Of a DNA stretch of 55,002 bases, positions 22,010 through 31,302 are shown piece by piece; position 1 is the first letter of the stretch, and every line of letters begins with the position of its first letter. A model generated the notes under the pieces. It saw only the letters and a program-made list of their open reading frames with translations, was not told the origin of the DNA and searched no databases. A program made the translations under genes and the position numbers. Origin of the DNA: Duganella radicis (GTDB lineage Bacteria; Pseudomonadota; Gammaproteobacteria; Burkholderiales; Burkholderiaceae_D); assembly GCF_009720825.1 (NCBI RefSeq), contig NZ_WNKY01000042.1, positions 1 through 55,002 of the forward strand. Reading direction: 5' to 3'.

Positions 22010-22042
22010 AGTATTCCGAAATTAATTGCAGAGTGCAGTATA

Positions 22043-22483
22043 TCAGCGGCCGCGCGCCACTTCCACGCCGCGGTTGGCCAGCATGTCGGCCCGTTCGTTG
22101 CCAGGATGACCATTGTGGCCCCGCACCCAGCGCCATTCCACGGTATGCATTTGCTGCGCCGCGTCGAGCGCCTTCCACAAGTCTTCGTTCTTGACCGGTT
22201 CCCTGGTCGAGGTTTTCCAGCCGCGCGCCTTCCAGCCGTGGATCCACTCGCTGATGCCTTTCTGGACATACTGGCTGTCGGTGTGCAGCACCACGTTGCA
22301 CGGGCGCTTCAGCACACTCAACGCCTCGATCACCGCTTGCAGCTCCATGCGGTTATTGGTGGTGTCGCGCGCGCCGCCGCAGATTTCCTTCTCGGCCTCG
22401 CCCGCCACCAGCAAGGCGCCCCAGCCGCCCAGGCCGGGATTGCCCTTGCATGCGCCATCGGTAAAAATTTCAACCTTATCCAT
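22043..22483 (-). CDS. rnhA: Ribonuclease HI
   Basis: This 146-aa protein has the RNase H catalytic set: Asp in IFTDGACKGNPG, Glu in NNRMELQAVIEAL, Asp in LHTDSQYV and the late VRGHNGHPGNERAD with His and Asp. It cleaves RNA in RNA-DNA hybrids in the cytoplasm (R-loops, Okazaki primers). The length is typical. Its start overlaps the 3' end of the upstream methyltransferase by eight bases, and dnaQ follows, so the three genes probably form an operon. Confidence 0.96.
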   Translation of the reverse strand: MDKVEIFTDGACKGNPGLGGWGALLVAGEAEKEICGGARDTTNNRMELQAVIEALSVLKRPCNVVLHTDSQYVQKGISEWIHGWKARGWKTSTREPVKNEDLWKALDAAQQMHTVEWRWVRGHNGHPGNERADMLANRGVEVARGR

Positions 22484-23240
22484 CCTGCTGCTCTCTTCTT
22501 TTATTCGTTACCGGCACGCCCACCGGGGCCGCTGCCGCTTTCCTGGTCCATGCCGGACCGATCAGACGCATGCCTTTCACGCGCTTGACCGCTTGTATCA
22601 CGTAGACGCCGCCAAAGTAGGGCCACCAGCGCGAGCCGGCATTATCCATGAAGCCGTAGCGCTGCAACCATTTTTCCGTGCGGCAGGCCGGCGCATAGCA
22701 GCCGAAGTGGCTCTGGCTGGCGCTCATATTCAATAATTTTAACCAATCCTTCATGCGCGGCATAGAAATCAGCTCCTCGGTGCGCGGCAGGAAGGAGGTG
22801 CCGCCGACGCGCCGCAGCACGTGGCGCGCGCCCCACAGGCTGGCCGGGTTGAAGCCGCAGATGATGACCTGCCCTTCCGGGATCAGCACGCGCTCGACCT
22901 CGCGCAGCACCTGGTGCGGATCGGTGGAAAATTCCAGCACGTGCGGCAGCACGATCAGGTCCACGCTCTGCGAGGCGAACGGCAGTTCGGTGTAGTCGAG
23001 CGTGACATCGACGGCGCGGCCGCTGCGCGGCTTGCGGTCGGCCAGCAGCTTGTAGGGCATGCGGCTGGCGGCCAGTGCATCGATTTCAGGCATGCCGATC
23101 TGCACGGCGTTGAATCCAAAGATATCGGCTGTTAAATTATCGAGACAGCTTTGTTCCCACGCACGCATGTACACACCTGCGGGCGTTTGCAGCCAGCCTT
23201 CCAGCGCTATAATGGATTTCTCCGACCCCGCCTTATCCAT
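22476..23240 (-). CDS. Class I SAM-dependent methyltransferase (YafS-like)
   Basis: The start is ATG at 23240 (MDKAGSEKSIIALEGWLQTPAGVYM); a TTG at 23261 would add seven residues. 254 aa. The core shows the Methyltransf_11 pattern: DLIVLPHVLEFSTDPHQVLREVERVLIPEGQVIICGFN. The usual Gly-rich SAM motif I is not visible in its normal place, as in YafS. In E. coli yafS lies between gloB and rnhA-dnaQ, and the same set of genes is adjacent here. The substrate is unknown. It is divergent from gloB, with only 20 bp between starts. Confidence 0.88.
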   Translation of the reverse strand: MDKAGSEKSIIALEGWLQTPAGVYMRAWEQSCLDNLTADIFGFNAVQIGMPEIDALAASRMPYKLLADRKPRSGRAVDVTLDYTELPFASQSVDLIVLPHVLEFSTDPHQVLREVERVLIPEGQVIICGFNPASLWGARHVLRRVGGTSFLPRTEELISMPRMKDWLKLLNMSASQSHFGCYAPACRTEKWLQRYGFMDNAGSRWWPYFGGVYVIQAVKRVKGMRLIGPAWTRKAAAAPVGVPVTNKRREQQDG

Positions 23241-23260
23241 GCTTAGCCTTTTGCGATCCA

Positions 23261-24067
23261 ATGACCATATCTTCTACTCAAGCTCTCAGTGTTTTAACGG
23301 TACCGGCGTTCCGCGACAATTACCTGTGGTTGATACATGATGGCACACATGCCGCGGTGGTCGACCCCGGCGACGCCAAACCCATCCTGGCGGCCCTGAA
23401 AGCCCATGGACTCAAGCTCACCGCCATTCTACTCACCCATCATCACGCTGACCATATAGGCGGTGTTCCTGAATTATTACAGCATTATCAGGTTCCCGTT
23501 TTCGGCCCGCGCAACGAGACTATCGCCGCGGTCACTTTGCCGGTCGGCGAAGGCAAGATTATCGAGGTGCCGGGCCTTGCGCTGAGGCTGTCGGTGCTGG
23601 ACGTGCCCGGCCACACCATGGGCCACATCGCTTACGTGCGCGAGGCCGAGGGCGATGAACCGACCTGGCTGTTCTGCGGCGACACGCTGTTTGCCGGCGG
23701 TTGCGGACGTTTGTTTGAAGGCACGCCGGCGCAGATGATCAGCTCGCTCGGCAAGCTGGCGGCGCTGCCGGATGACAGCAAGGTGTTTTGTGCGCACGAG
23801 TACACGCTGTCCAACCTGCGCTTCGCGCGCGTGGTCGATCCGGACAATGTTGCGCTGCAAGAGCGGGTGAAGGTGGAGACCGACAAGCGCGAGCATGATG
23901 TGCCGACGGTGCCGTCGACCATCCGGCTGGAGAAGGCCACCAACCCGTTCCTGCGCTATCGCGAGCCGGCGATCGCGGAGCAGCTGGTGAAGGCCGGGCG
24001 TCTCGATCGGATCGATACGCCGCTTGCCACCTTCACCGCGCTGCGTTTGTGGAAGAATGACTTCTAA
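23261..24067 (+). CDS. gloB: Hydroxyacylglutathione hydrolase (glyoxalase II)
   Basis: This 268-aa metallo-beta-lactamase-fold enzyme has the metal motif THHHADHIGG, a later GHTMGHI, CGDTLFAGGCGRLFEG, and CAHEYTLSNLRFA with its His. It hydrolyses S-D-lactoylglutathione to D-lactate and glutathione in methylglyoxal detoxification. The C-terminal substrate-binding helices (PTVPSTIRLEKATNPFLR) match the family. It is divergent from the YafS-like gene and converges closely with aceB. Confidence 0.96.
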   Translation: MTISSTQALSVLTVPAFRDNYLWLIHDGTHAAVVDPGDAKPILAALKAHGLKLTAILLTHHHADHIGGVPELLQHYQVPVFGPRNETIAAVTLPVGEGKIIEVPGLALRLSVLDVPGHTMGHIAYVREAEGDEPTWLFCGDTLFAGGCGRLFEGTPAQMISSLGKLAALPDDSKVFCAHEYTLSNLRFARVVDPDNVALQERVKVETDKREHDVPTVPSTIRLEKATNPFLRYREPAIAEQLVKAGRLDRIDTPLATFTALRLWKNDF

Positions 24068-24079
24068 TCGTTAGAACAA

Positions 24080-25678
24080 TCAGATTTCCTCGTACAGCGG
24101 CAGCGTCAGGAATTCCTCAAACGCTTCCGAGGTCGACATCTGTTCGAAGATTTGCGCCGCGCGTGGATAGGCCGGGGTGTCACCATCCGGTGCGGTGCCC
24201 TGCACTTTCGCCAGTTCCTCCGGAATCATGGCGCGCACCATCTCGGCGCTGACCTTGCGGCCGTCGTCCAGCACGCCCTTGGTCGAACGAATCCACTGCC
24301 ACACTTGCGAACGGCTGATCTCGGCGGTGGCCGCGTCTTCCATCAGGTTGTGAATCGGCACACAGCCATTGCCGTTCAGCCAGCTGCCCAGATAGTGGAT
24401 GCCAACGTTGATGTTGTAGCGCAGGCCGGCTTCGGTGATCGGGGTTTCCGGCTTGAAGTCCAGCAGCTGCTCGGCGTTCACTTCCACGTCCAGGCGTTGC
24501 TTGTCGATCTGGTTCGGCTTATCGCCCAGCACTTTCTTGAATTCGGCCATGGCCAGATCCACCAGGCCCGGGTGCGCCACCCAGCCGCCGTCGTAGCCGT
24601 CGGTCGCGTCGCGCGCCTTGTCGTTGCGCACGCCGCCCATGGCGATCTCGTTTTTCTCCGGGTCGTTCTTGATCGGAATCAGCGCCGCCATGCCGCCGAT
24701 GGCCGGCGCGTTGCGCTTGTGGCAGGTTTTCAGCAGCAGCAAAGCGTAAGCGCGCATGAAGGGCGAGGTCATGGTGACCTTGGCGCGGTCAGCCAGGCAG
24801 AAATCCTTGTCCAGCTTGAACTTTTTGATGCACGAGAAGATGTAATCCCAGCGGCCGGCGTTCAGGCCCGCGCTGTGCTCGCGCAGTTCGTACAGGATTT
24901 CATCCATCTCGAAGGCGGCCAGGATGGTTTCGATCAGCACGGTGGCCTTGATGGTGCCCTGCGGCAGGCCCAGCTCGTTCTGGGTCATGACGAAGATGTC
25001 GTTCCACAGGCGCGCTTCCAGGTGCGATTCCATTTTCGGCAGGTAGAAGTAGGGGCCGGCGCCGCGCGCCAGTTGCTCCTTGGCGTTGTGGAACATGAAC
25101 AGCGCGAAGTCGAAGATGCCGCCCGAGATGCGCTTGCCATCCACCAGCACGTGCTTTTCATCCAGGTGCCAGCCGCGCGGACGCACCACCAGCGTGGCGA
25201 CCTTGTCGTTCAGCTTGTAGGACTTGCCGTTCTGCTCCAGCGAAATGGTGCGGCGCACCGCGTCCTTCATATTGATCTGGCCGCTGATCTGGTTGTCCCA
25301 GTTGGGCGAGTTGGAGTCCTCGAAGTCGGTCATGTAGCTGTCGGCCCCCGAGTTCAGGGCGTTGATCACCATCTTGCGCTCCACCGGGCCGGTGATTTCC
25401 ACGCGGCGGCATTCCAGCGCTTTCGGGATCGGCGCGATTTTCCAGTCGCCGTTACGGATGTGAGCGGTCTCGGCCAGGAAATCCGGGCGTTCGCCGGCAT
25501 CCAGGCGCCTGGCGCGCTCCACGCGCACGGCCAGCAGTTGTTGACGGCGCGCTTCGAATTCGCGGCTCAGCTTGGCGACCAGGGCCAGCGCCTCAGGCGT
25601 CAGGATGGTTTCGTAGCCAGGCTTGATCTCGCCGGTGATTTGCATGCCCGCTGGCAGGCTCAGGGTGGATTGCGTCAT
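24080..25678 (-). CDS. aceB: Malate synthase A
   Basis: This 532-aa protein is a typical malate synthase A. The N-terminal region has LTPEALALVAKLSREFEARR, then TDFEDSNSPNWDN, RPRGWHLDEKH and the active-site stretch around GRWDYIFSCIKKFK. It also has DGGWVAHPGLVDLA and a C-terminal helical plug (RSQVWQWIRS). It condenses glyoxylate with acetyl-CoA to malate in the glyoxylate shunt. No aceA (isocitrate lyase) is adjacent. A LysR gene is divergent from it and is the obvious candidate regulator. The ribosome binding site GGAG lies before the ATG. Confidence 0.96.
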   Translation of the reverse strand: MTQSTLSLPAGMQITGEIKPGYETILTPEALALVAKLSREFEARRQQLLAVRVERARRLDAGERPDFLAETAHIRNGDWKIAPIPKALECRRVEITGPVERKMVINALNSGADSYMTDFEDSNSPNWDNQISGQINMKDAVRRTISLEQNGKSYKLNDKVATLVVRPRGWHLDEKHVLVDGKRISGGIFDFALFMFHNAKEQLARGAGPYFYLPKMESHLEARLWNDIFVMTQNELGLPQGTIKATVLIETILAAFEMDEILYELREHSAGLNAGRWDYIFSCIKKFKLDKDFCLADRAKVTMTSPFMRAYALLLLKTCHKRNAPAIGGMAALIPIKNDPEKNEIAMGGVRNDKARDATDGYDGGWVAHPGLVDLAMAEFKKVLGDKPNQIDKQRLDVEVNAEQLLDFKPETPITEAGLRYNINVGIHYLGSWLNGNGCVPIHNLMEDAATAEISRSQVWQWIRSTKGVLDDGRKVSAEMVRAMIPEELAKVQGTAPDGDTPAYPRAAQIFEQMSTSEAFEEFLTLPLYEEI

Positions 25679-25867
25679 GGAGGTCTCCGTAAAAAAATGT
25701 CAACGAATCGGCTAATTATATGCTTGTTGCAGTGCGGCGTTTTTAGTGTGTGGATTCAGTTACAAGCTGATTTGTTTTACAGTATATTCACTCGTTAGTT
25801 ATGCAAACGAGATTAAATATCACTTCATCTATGCGTTTTTGTAAAAAAATAACGGAGAAAGGTTTTC
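25679..25867. promoter_or_regulatory. Divergent promoter region aceB / lysR
   Basis: These 189 AT-rich bases lie between the two divergent starts. LysR regulators usually bind such shared regions. I see AT-rich hexamers (TATATTCACTCG, TTGTTTTACAG) but no unambiguous operator. Confidence 0.45.
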
Positions 25868-26776
25868 ATGGGGCAGTTCAGGCAGATTTCCACTTTTGTT
25901 GAGGTCGTTGCGCGGGGCAGTTTGTCGGCCGCCGCCCGTGCGGAGGGCATTGCGCCGGCGATGATCGGCCGCCGGCTGGATGCGCTGGAGGCCCGTCTGG
26001 GGGTCAAGCTGTTGCAACGCACCACGCGCAAGCTGGCCTTGACCGACGAGGGCGCGGCCTTTCTGGAAGACTGCCAGCGCATCCTGGCCGAACTGGAGGA
26101 AGCGGAATCGGCGGTGTCGGAACGTAGCGCGCACGCCACAGGTCACCTGATGATATCGGCGCCGGCCGGCTTCGGCCGCCAGCACGTGGCGCCGCTGTTG
26201 CCCTCCTTCCTGGCCGAGCATCGCGACGTCACGGCCACGCTCAACATGAGCGACCGCGTGGTCGACATCGTCGGCGAAGGCATCGATGTGGCGATCCGCA
26301 TCGCCAGCCTGTCGGACTCGAATCTGGTCAGCGTCAAGCTGGCCGATAACGAGCGTGTGGTGGTCGGTTCGCCGGCCTACCTCAAGCGCCACGGCAAGCC
26401 GGAAACGCTGGCCGATCTGACCAGGCACAACTGTCTGGCCATCAGCAGCGAAGGCAGCCAGCGTGGCTGGACCTTCCGCGAGAATGGCAAGAACGTGGTG
26501 TTGAAGGTCAACGGCAACATGGCCTGCAACGACGGCCAGGTGCTGCACGAGTGGGCGCTGGCCGGCAAAGGGCTGGCATGGCGCTCGATGTGGGAAGTGG
26601 GCAGCGCGATCGACGCCGGCAAGCTGCAAACGGTGCTGGACGGCTACGCCGCGCCGGGCAATGACATTTACGCGGTGTTCGCGCAGCGCCGCCACCTGCC
26701 GCTGCGCATCCGGGTCTTCGTGGACTTCCTGCGCCACACGTACGCCCAGCCGGATTACTGGCGCAAGGCCAAGTGA
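25868..26776 (+). CDS. LysR-family transcriptional regulator
   Basis: This 302-aa protein has an N-terminal winged HTH (FRQISTFVEVVARGSLSAAARAEG, then RLDALEARLGVKLLQRTTRK). The LysR substrate domain follows (HLMISAPAGFGRQHVAPLLPSF, then VDIVGEGIDVAIRIASL) and ends with FVDFLRHTYAQPDYW. It is of the CrgA/AaeR-like subgroup common in Burkholderiales. It is divergent from aceB and likely controls it in response to a small effector, which is inference from position. It ends 20 bp before the cold-shock terminator. Confidence 0.92.
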   Translation: MGQFRQISTFVEVVARGSLSAAARAEGIAPAMIGRRLDALEARLGVKLLQRTTRKLALTDEGAAFLEDCQRILAELEEAESAVSERSAHATGHLMISAPAGFGRQHVAPLLPSFLAEHRDVTATLNMSDRVVDIVGEGIDVAIRIASLSDSNLVSVKLADNERVVVGSPAYLKRHGKPETLADLTRHNCLAISSEGSQRGWTFRENGKNVVLKVNGNMACNDGQVLHEWALAGKGLAWRSMWEVGSAIDAGKLQTVLDGYAAPGNDIYAVFAQRRHLPLRIRVFVDFLRHTYAQPDYWRKAK

Positions 26777-26790
26777 TGACGTGAACCGGC

Positions 26791-26819
26791 AAAAAAAAAT
26801 CCTCGGTTACCGAGGATTT
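26791..26819 (-). terminator. Rho-independent terminator of the cold-shock gene
   Basis: AAATCCTCGG and CCGAGGATTT form a 10-bp stem with a 3-nt loop (26797-26819). On the - strand it is followed by nine T residues, 23 bp after the csp stop. It may also end the convergent LysR transcript. Confidence 0.9.
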
Positions 26820-26841
26820 CTTGATCGTTAGATCCAGCGTA

Positions 26842-27045
26842 TTACAGAGGCTGAATGTTCGAAGCTTGCTTGCCTTTAGGGCCGGCGGTTACTTCGAAAG
26901 AAACGCGTTGGTTCTCTTGCAGCGATTTGAAGCCTGCGGTCTGAATCGCCGAGAAGTGAGCGAACAGATCTTCGCCGCCTTCGTCAGGGGTGATAAAGCC
27001 GAAACCCTTCGAATCATTGAACCATTTTACGATACCAGTTGCCAT
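26842..27045 (-). CDS. cspA: Cold-shock protein (CspA family)
   Basis: The start is ATG at 27045, giving 67 aa; the longer frame to 27111 has no family similarity before MATGIVKWFND. It has RNP1 (KGFGFI) and RNP2 (DLFAHF), and ends VSFEVTAGPKGKQASNIQPL. It is a single OB-fold RNA chaperone that melts RNA secondary structure. It is monocistronic, with its own promoter and leader upstream and a strong terminator downstream. Confidence 0.95.
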   Translation of the reverse strand: MATGIVKWFNDSKGFGFITPDEGGEDLFAHFSAIQTAGFKSLQENQRVSFEVTAGPKGKQASNIQPL

Positions 27046-27149
27046 TACAATTCCTATTTCAGTTAATTTGGGCTTGCGCCCGTGATATCGTTTTTGAGGC
27101 AAGAAAGACAAACTGTACTACTCTTGAATCTAAACGATCCCGCATTATA
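27046..27149 (-). promoter_or_regulatory. csp promoter and 5' leader
   Basis: A consensus -10 TATAAT lies on the - strand at 27144-27149, with a weak -35 region about 17 bp upstream. This predicts a leader of about 90 nt before the ATG at 27045. A leader of this size fits temperature-dependent control of cold-shock mRNAs, although I did not identify a specific thermosensor fold. The rest of the gap to 27290 shows no gene. Confidence 0.55.
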
Positions 27150-27290
27150 CCCATTTACAAGAGAAAAGCACGTTTTCACGAAAATAAATGCAAACCGCCG
27201 CATTTTTTGGTAGAAACCCTCCGCAGCAGGGTGTATGTGTCATGATAGACAACGAAATCGTACACGTTTTGCGCTAGATCAAACGCACGA

Positions 27291-27644
27291 TTAGTCGTAG
27301 TGACTTGCCTTGGCGTCGCGTGCCGCCCAGGCCAGCAATTTTTCCACTTCCGGCACCACCGGCGCCCATGCGCCCTGGCCGTTCAGCACGGCGCGCACCA
27401 TCTGCTCGATGCGGCGCGCTTCCTGGCCAAACACGGTAAAACCGAAGGTGCCGGCCGAGCCGGCCACGCCGTGCAGCACTTCATGCAGCTGGTGCAGCGC
27501 GTCTTGCGGCGGCTGTCCGCCGCCGGCCACGCACAGCGCCAGCGCGGCGCGGATCTTGTCGAGCGTGGCGGGCACGGTGGCGGCGAACTTGTCGTTCAGC
27601 GCAGCCAGACGCGCGCGGAAATCGGGATCGACCGGGGTAGCCAT
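27291..27644 (-). CDS. Histidine phosphotransfer (Hpt) domain protein
   Basis: This 117-aa protein is a single four-helix Hpt domain. The phosphorylated His lies in LHEVLHGVAGSAGTFGF, and FGQEARRIEQMVRAVL forms the next helix. Stand-alone Hpt proteins shuttle phosphate between hybrid kinases and response regulators. It starts one base after the upp stop codon, so it is in the upp transcript. No cognate kinase is adjacent; the hybrid kinase at 17651-19525 is a candidate partner by inference only. Confidence 0.85.
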   Translation of the reverse strand: MATPVDPDFRARLAALNDKFAATVPATLDKIRAALALCVAGGGQPPQDALHQLHEVLHGVAGSAGTFGFTVFGQEARRIEQMVRAVLNGQGAWAPVVPEVEKLLAWAARDAKASHYD

Positions 27645-27645
27645 T

Positions 27646-28296
27646 TTATTTGGTGCCGAAGATACGGTCGCCGGCGTCGCCCAGGCCGGGGATGATGTAG
27701 GCGTGGTCGTTCAGGTGCGAATCGAGCGAGGCGCAGTAGAGCTTCACGTCCGGGTGCGCCCTCTGGAACACTTCGACGCCTTCGGGCGCGGCCACCAGCG
27801 CCAGGAAAATGATCTGATCGTCGCTGACGCCGCGTTTTTTCAGCACATCCACCGCGTGTACCGCCGAGTTGCCGGTGGCGACCATCGGGTCGCACAGGAT
27901 GAAGGTGCGCTCGGCGGTATCCGGCAGGCGCACCAGATATTCCACCGGCTGGTGGGTTTCAGGATCGCGGAACACGCCGATGTGGCCGACGCGCGCCGAC
28001 GGCACCAGGTCCAGCAGGCCATCGCTCATGCCGATGCCGGCGCGCAGGATGGGCACGATGGCCAGCTTGCGCCCGGCGATCACCGGCGCGTCGATGGTCA
28101 TCAGCGGGGTTTCAACGGTGCGGGTGGTCAGCGGCAGGTCGCGCGTGATCTCGTAACCCATCAGCAGCGTGATTTCCTTGAGCAGGTCGCGGAAGGTACG
28201 GGTCGACGTATCCTTGGCGCGCATGTGGCTCAGCTTGTGCTGGATCAGCGGGTGGTCGGTGATGAACAGCTTGGGAAAACGCGGATCTTGTTTCAT
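27646..28296 (-). CDS. upp: Uracil phosphoribosyltransferase
   Basis: This 216-aa protein has the N-terminal HPLIQHKLSHMRAKDTSTRTFR and LMGYEITRDLPL typical of Upp. It then has VPILRAGIGMSDGLLDLVPSARVGHIG, the PRPP loop CDPMVATGNSA, and the uracil-binding end YIIPGLGDAGDRIFGTK. It converts uracil and PRPP to UMP in pyrimidine salvage. It lies upstream of the Hpt gene in the same direction. Confidence 0.97.
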   Translation of the reverse strand: MKQDPRFPKLFITDHPLIQHKLSHMRAKDTSTRTFRDLLKEITLLMGYEITRDLPLTTRTVETPLMTIDAPVIAGRKLAIVPILRAGIGMSDGLLDLVPSARVGHIGVFRDPETHQPVEYLVRLPDTAERTFILCDPMVATGNSAVHAVDVLKKRGVSDDQIIFLALVAAPEGVEVFQRAHPDVKLYCASLDSHLNDHAYIIPGLGDAGDRIFGTK

Positions 28297-28331
28297 TGGA
28301 TTGTGCTCTTTTTAGGCGGTTGTAGGCGGCA

Positions 28332-30008
28332 TTATACTGACTCGACCAGCGCCCGTGCCAGGATGGCGCCGCAGTCCACGCCCGATGGCAGGCGGCCGTA
28401 GGCGCCGCCCGGCTCGCGCTTGAGGCGCGAGGCCACGAACGCCGACGACACATATTCCGGCGCATGGCGCAGCAGTAGCGCGGCCTGCACCGCCAGCACC
28501 ACGCGCTCGGCGCGCACGCGGGCGCCGAATTCGTCCGGCTGCTGCTGCTGCGCCAGATCGGCCAGCAAGGTGCTGCGGTAGGCGACGAAGAACGTATCGC
28601 CATTGCCGGCCAGCGCCAGTTCGGCCGCCAGCGCCTCCAGCGCTTCCGGCGACTTGGACAGCGCGCGCAGCAGATCCAGGCACATCACATTGCCCGAACC
28701 TTCCCAGATTGAATTGACCGGCAGTTCGCGGTACAGCCGCGCCAGCGGGCTCTCTTCCACATAGCCGCTGCCGCCGATGACTTCCATCGCCTCGGCGCCA
28801 AAACCCGGGCCGCGCTTGCAGACCCAGTATTTGGCGGCCGGCGTCAGCACCCGCGCCAGCACGGCCTGGGCCGGGTCGTGTACCTCGTCGAAGCAGCGCG
28901 CCAGGCGCATGGCCAGCACGGTGGCGGCTTCGGACTCCAGCGCCAGATCGGCCAGCACGTTCTGCATCAACGGCTGCCCGGCCAGCGGACGGCCGAACGC
29001 CACGCGGCGGCGCGCATGATGCAGCGCATGCGTGAGCGCGGCGCGCATGGCGCCGGCGCTGCCCAGCACACAGTCGAGCCTGGTGTAGCCACCCATTTCC
29101 AGAATGGTTGGAATGCCCCGCCCCGGCTTGCCGATCAGCCAGCCGTAAGCGCCGGTGAATTCCACTTCCGACGAGGCATTCGAGCGGTTGCCGACCTTAT
29201 CCTTGAGTCGCTGCACGCGGATGGCGTTGCGCTCGCCGTTCGGCAGATAACGCGGCAGGAAGAAGCAGGACAGGCCAGCCTCGCCGGTCTGCGCCAGGAT
29301 CAGGTGCGCGTCGCTTTGCGGCGCCGAGAAGAACCACTTGTGGCCGACGATGCGGAACACCTCCTCGCCCTCCTCGCCAAACAAGGCGCGTGCCTCGGAC
29401 GGCGGCACCGGCTCGGCGCGGGTGGTATTGGCGCGCACGTCCGAACCGCCCTGCTTCTCGGTCATGCCCATGCCGATGATGGCGCCGCGCTTCTGCTCGA
29501 CAGGCAGCGAGCGCGGATCGTAATCGTTGGACAAAATCCTGGGCAGCCACTTGGCGGCGATGCCCGGCGCCTGCTTCAAGGCCGGCACCGAGGCGTAAGT
29601 CATGGTGACCGGGCACTGCGAACCATTCTCCACCTGACCGAACAACAGATAGCGCGCCGCCCGCGCCACCTGCGCGCCGGGGCCGCCCTGCCATGGCGAG
29701 GAATGCGTGCCATGGCCGATCAGCAGCGCCATCAGGCTGTGCCAGGCTGGATGGAATTCCACCTCGTCGATGCGGTGGCCTTCGCGGTCGTAGTTGTGCA
29801 GCCGGGGTGGGTAGAGATTGGCCAGCCGCGCCAGGTCCAGCGTTTCCGCCCGCCCCAGCTCGGCGCCCAGCGCGTGCAGCGAGGCGGCCGCATCGCCCGC
29901 GCCTTCGCGCCGCAAGGCTTCCTGCAAGGCAGGATCGGCAGCAAACAGATTGATATTCGCAAACGGCGCAACAGTATTGCGCACTTCGTGGGTATCGAAA
30001 GCTTGCAT
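28332..30008 (-). CDS. aidB: AidB-type acyl-CoA dehydrogenase
   Basis: The start is ATG at 30008 (MQAFDTHEVRNTVAPFANINLF), giving 558 aa. A longer open frame runs upstream to 31535 antisense to the thiolase and is not real. Matches to AidB run throughout: REGAGD, RLANLYPPRLHNYD, EFHPAWHSLM, CPVTMTYASVP, GMGMTEKQGGSDVR, KWFFSAPQSDAHLILAQT, KDKVGNRSNASSEVEF and YRELPVNSIWEGSGNVMCLD. AidB is an FAD-dependent acyl-CoA dehydrogenase homologue with a DNA-binding C-terminal region, induced in the alkylation (Ada) response. Here it is divergent from a thiolase, which hints at a metabolic role instead. Confidence 0.9.
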   Translation of the reverse strand: MQAFDTHEVRNTVAPFANINLFAADPALQEALRREGAGDAAASLHALGAELGRAETLDLARLANLYPPRLHNYDREGHRIDEVEFHPAWHSLMALLIGHGTHSSPWQGGPGAQVARAARYLLFGQVENGSQCPVTMTYASVPALKQAPGIAAKWLPRILSNDYDPRSLPVEQKRGAIIGMGMTEKQGGSDVRANTTRAEPVPPSEARALFGEEGEEVFRIVGHKWFFSAPQSDAHLILAQTGEAGLSCFFLPRYLPNGERNAIRVQRLKDKVGNRSNASSEVEFTGAYGWLIGKPGRGIPTILEMGGYTRLDCVLGSAGAMRAALTHALHHARRRVAFGRPLAGQPLMQNVLADLALESEAATVLAMRLARCFDEVHDPAQAVLARVLTPAAKYWVCKRGPGFGAEAMEVIGGSGYVEESPLARLYRELPVNSIWEGSGNVMCLDLLRALSKSPEALEALAAELALAGNGDTFFVAYRSTLLADLAQQQQPDEFGARVRAERVVLAVQAALLLRHAPEYVSSAFVASRLKREPGGAYGRLPSGVDCGAILARALVESV

Positions 30009-30086
30009 TTTGTCTCCGTTCAAACCGCTGTTATCTGTTTTCTTGAACAATACCCTATGATAATCGCATAACAACAAGGAGACAGT
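30009..30086. promoter_or_regulatory. Divergent promoter region aidB / thiolase
   Basis: This 78-bp gap between divergent starts must hold both promoters. AAGGAGACAGT before the ATG at 30087 is a strong ribosome binding site for the thiolase. AT-rich sequence around 30045-30070 (ACCCTATGATAATCGCATAAC) suits a -10 region. Confidence 0.4.
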
Positions 30087-31289
<1,203 letters not shown>

Positions 31290-31302
31290 AGCGGATCTGG
31301 CC

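Noticed and set aside
21218..22588. 456-codon + strand frame across dnaQ and rnhA
   Set aside because: Antisense to two certain genes and begins inside the SnoaL-like gene.
24152..25798. 548-codon + strand frame opposite aceB
   Set aside because: It lies wholly antisense to a clear malate synthase, and its His/Gln/Arg/Val-rich composition is typical of a GC shadow frame.
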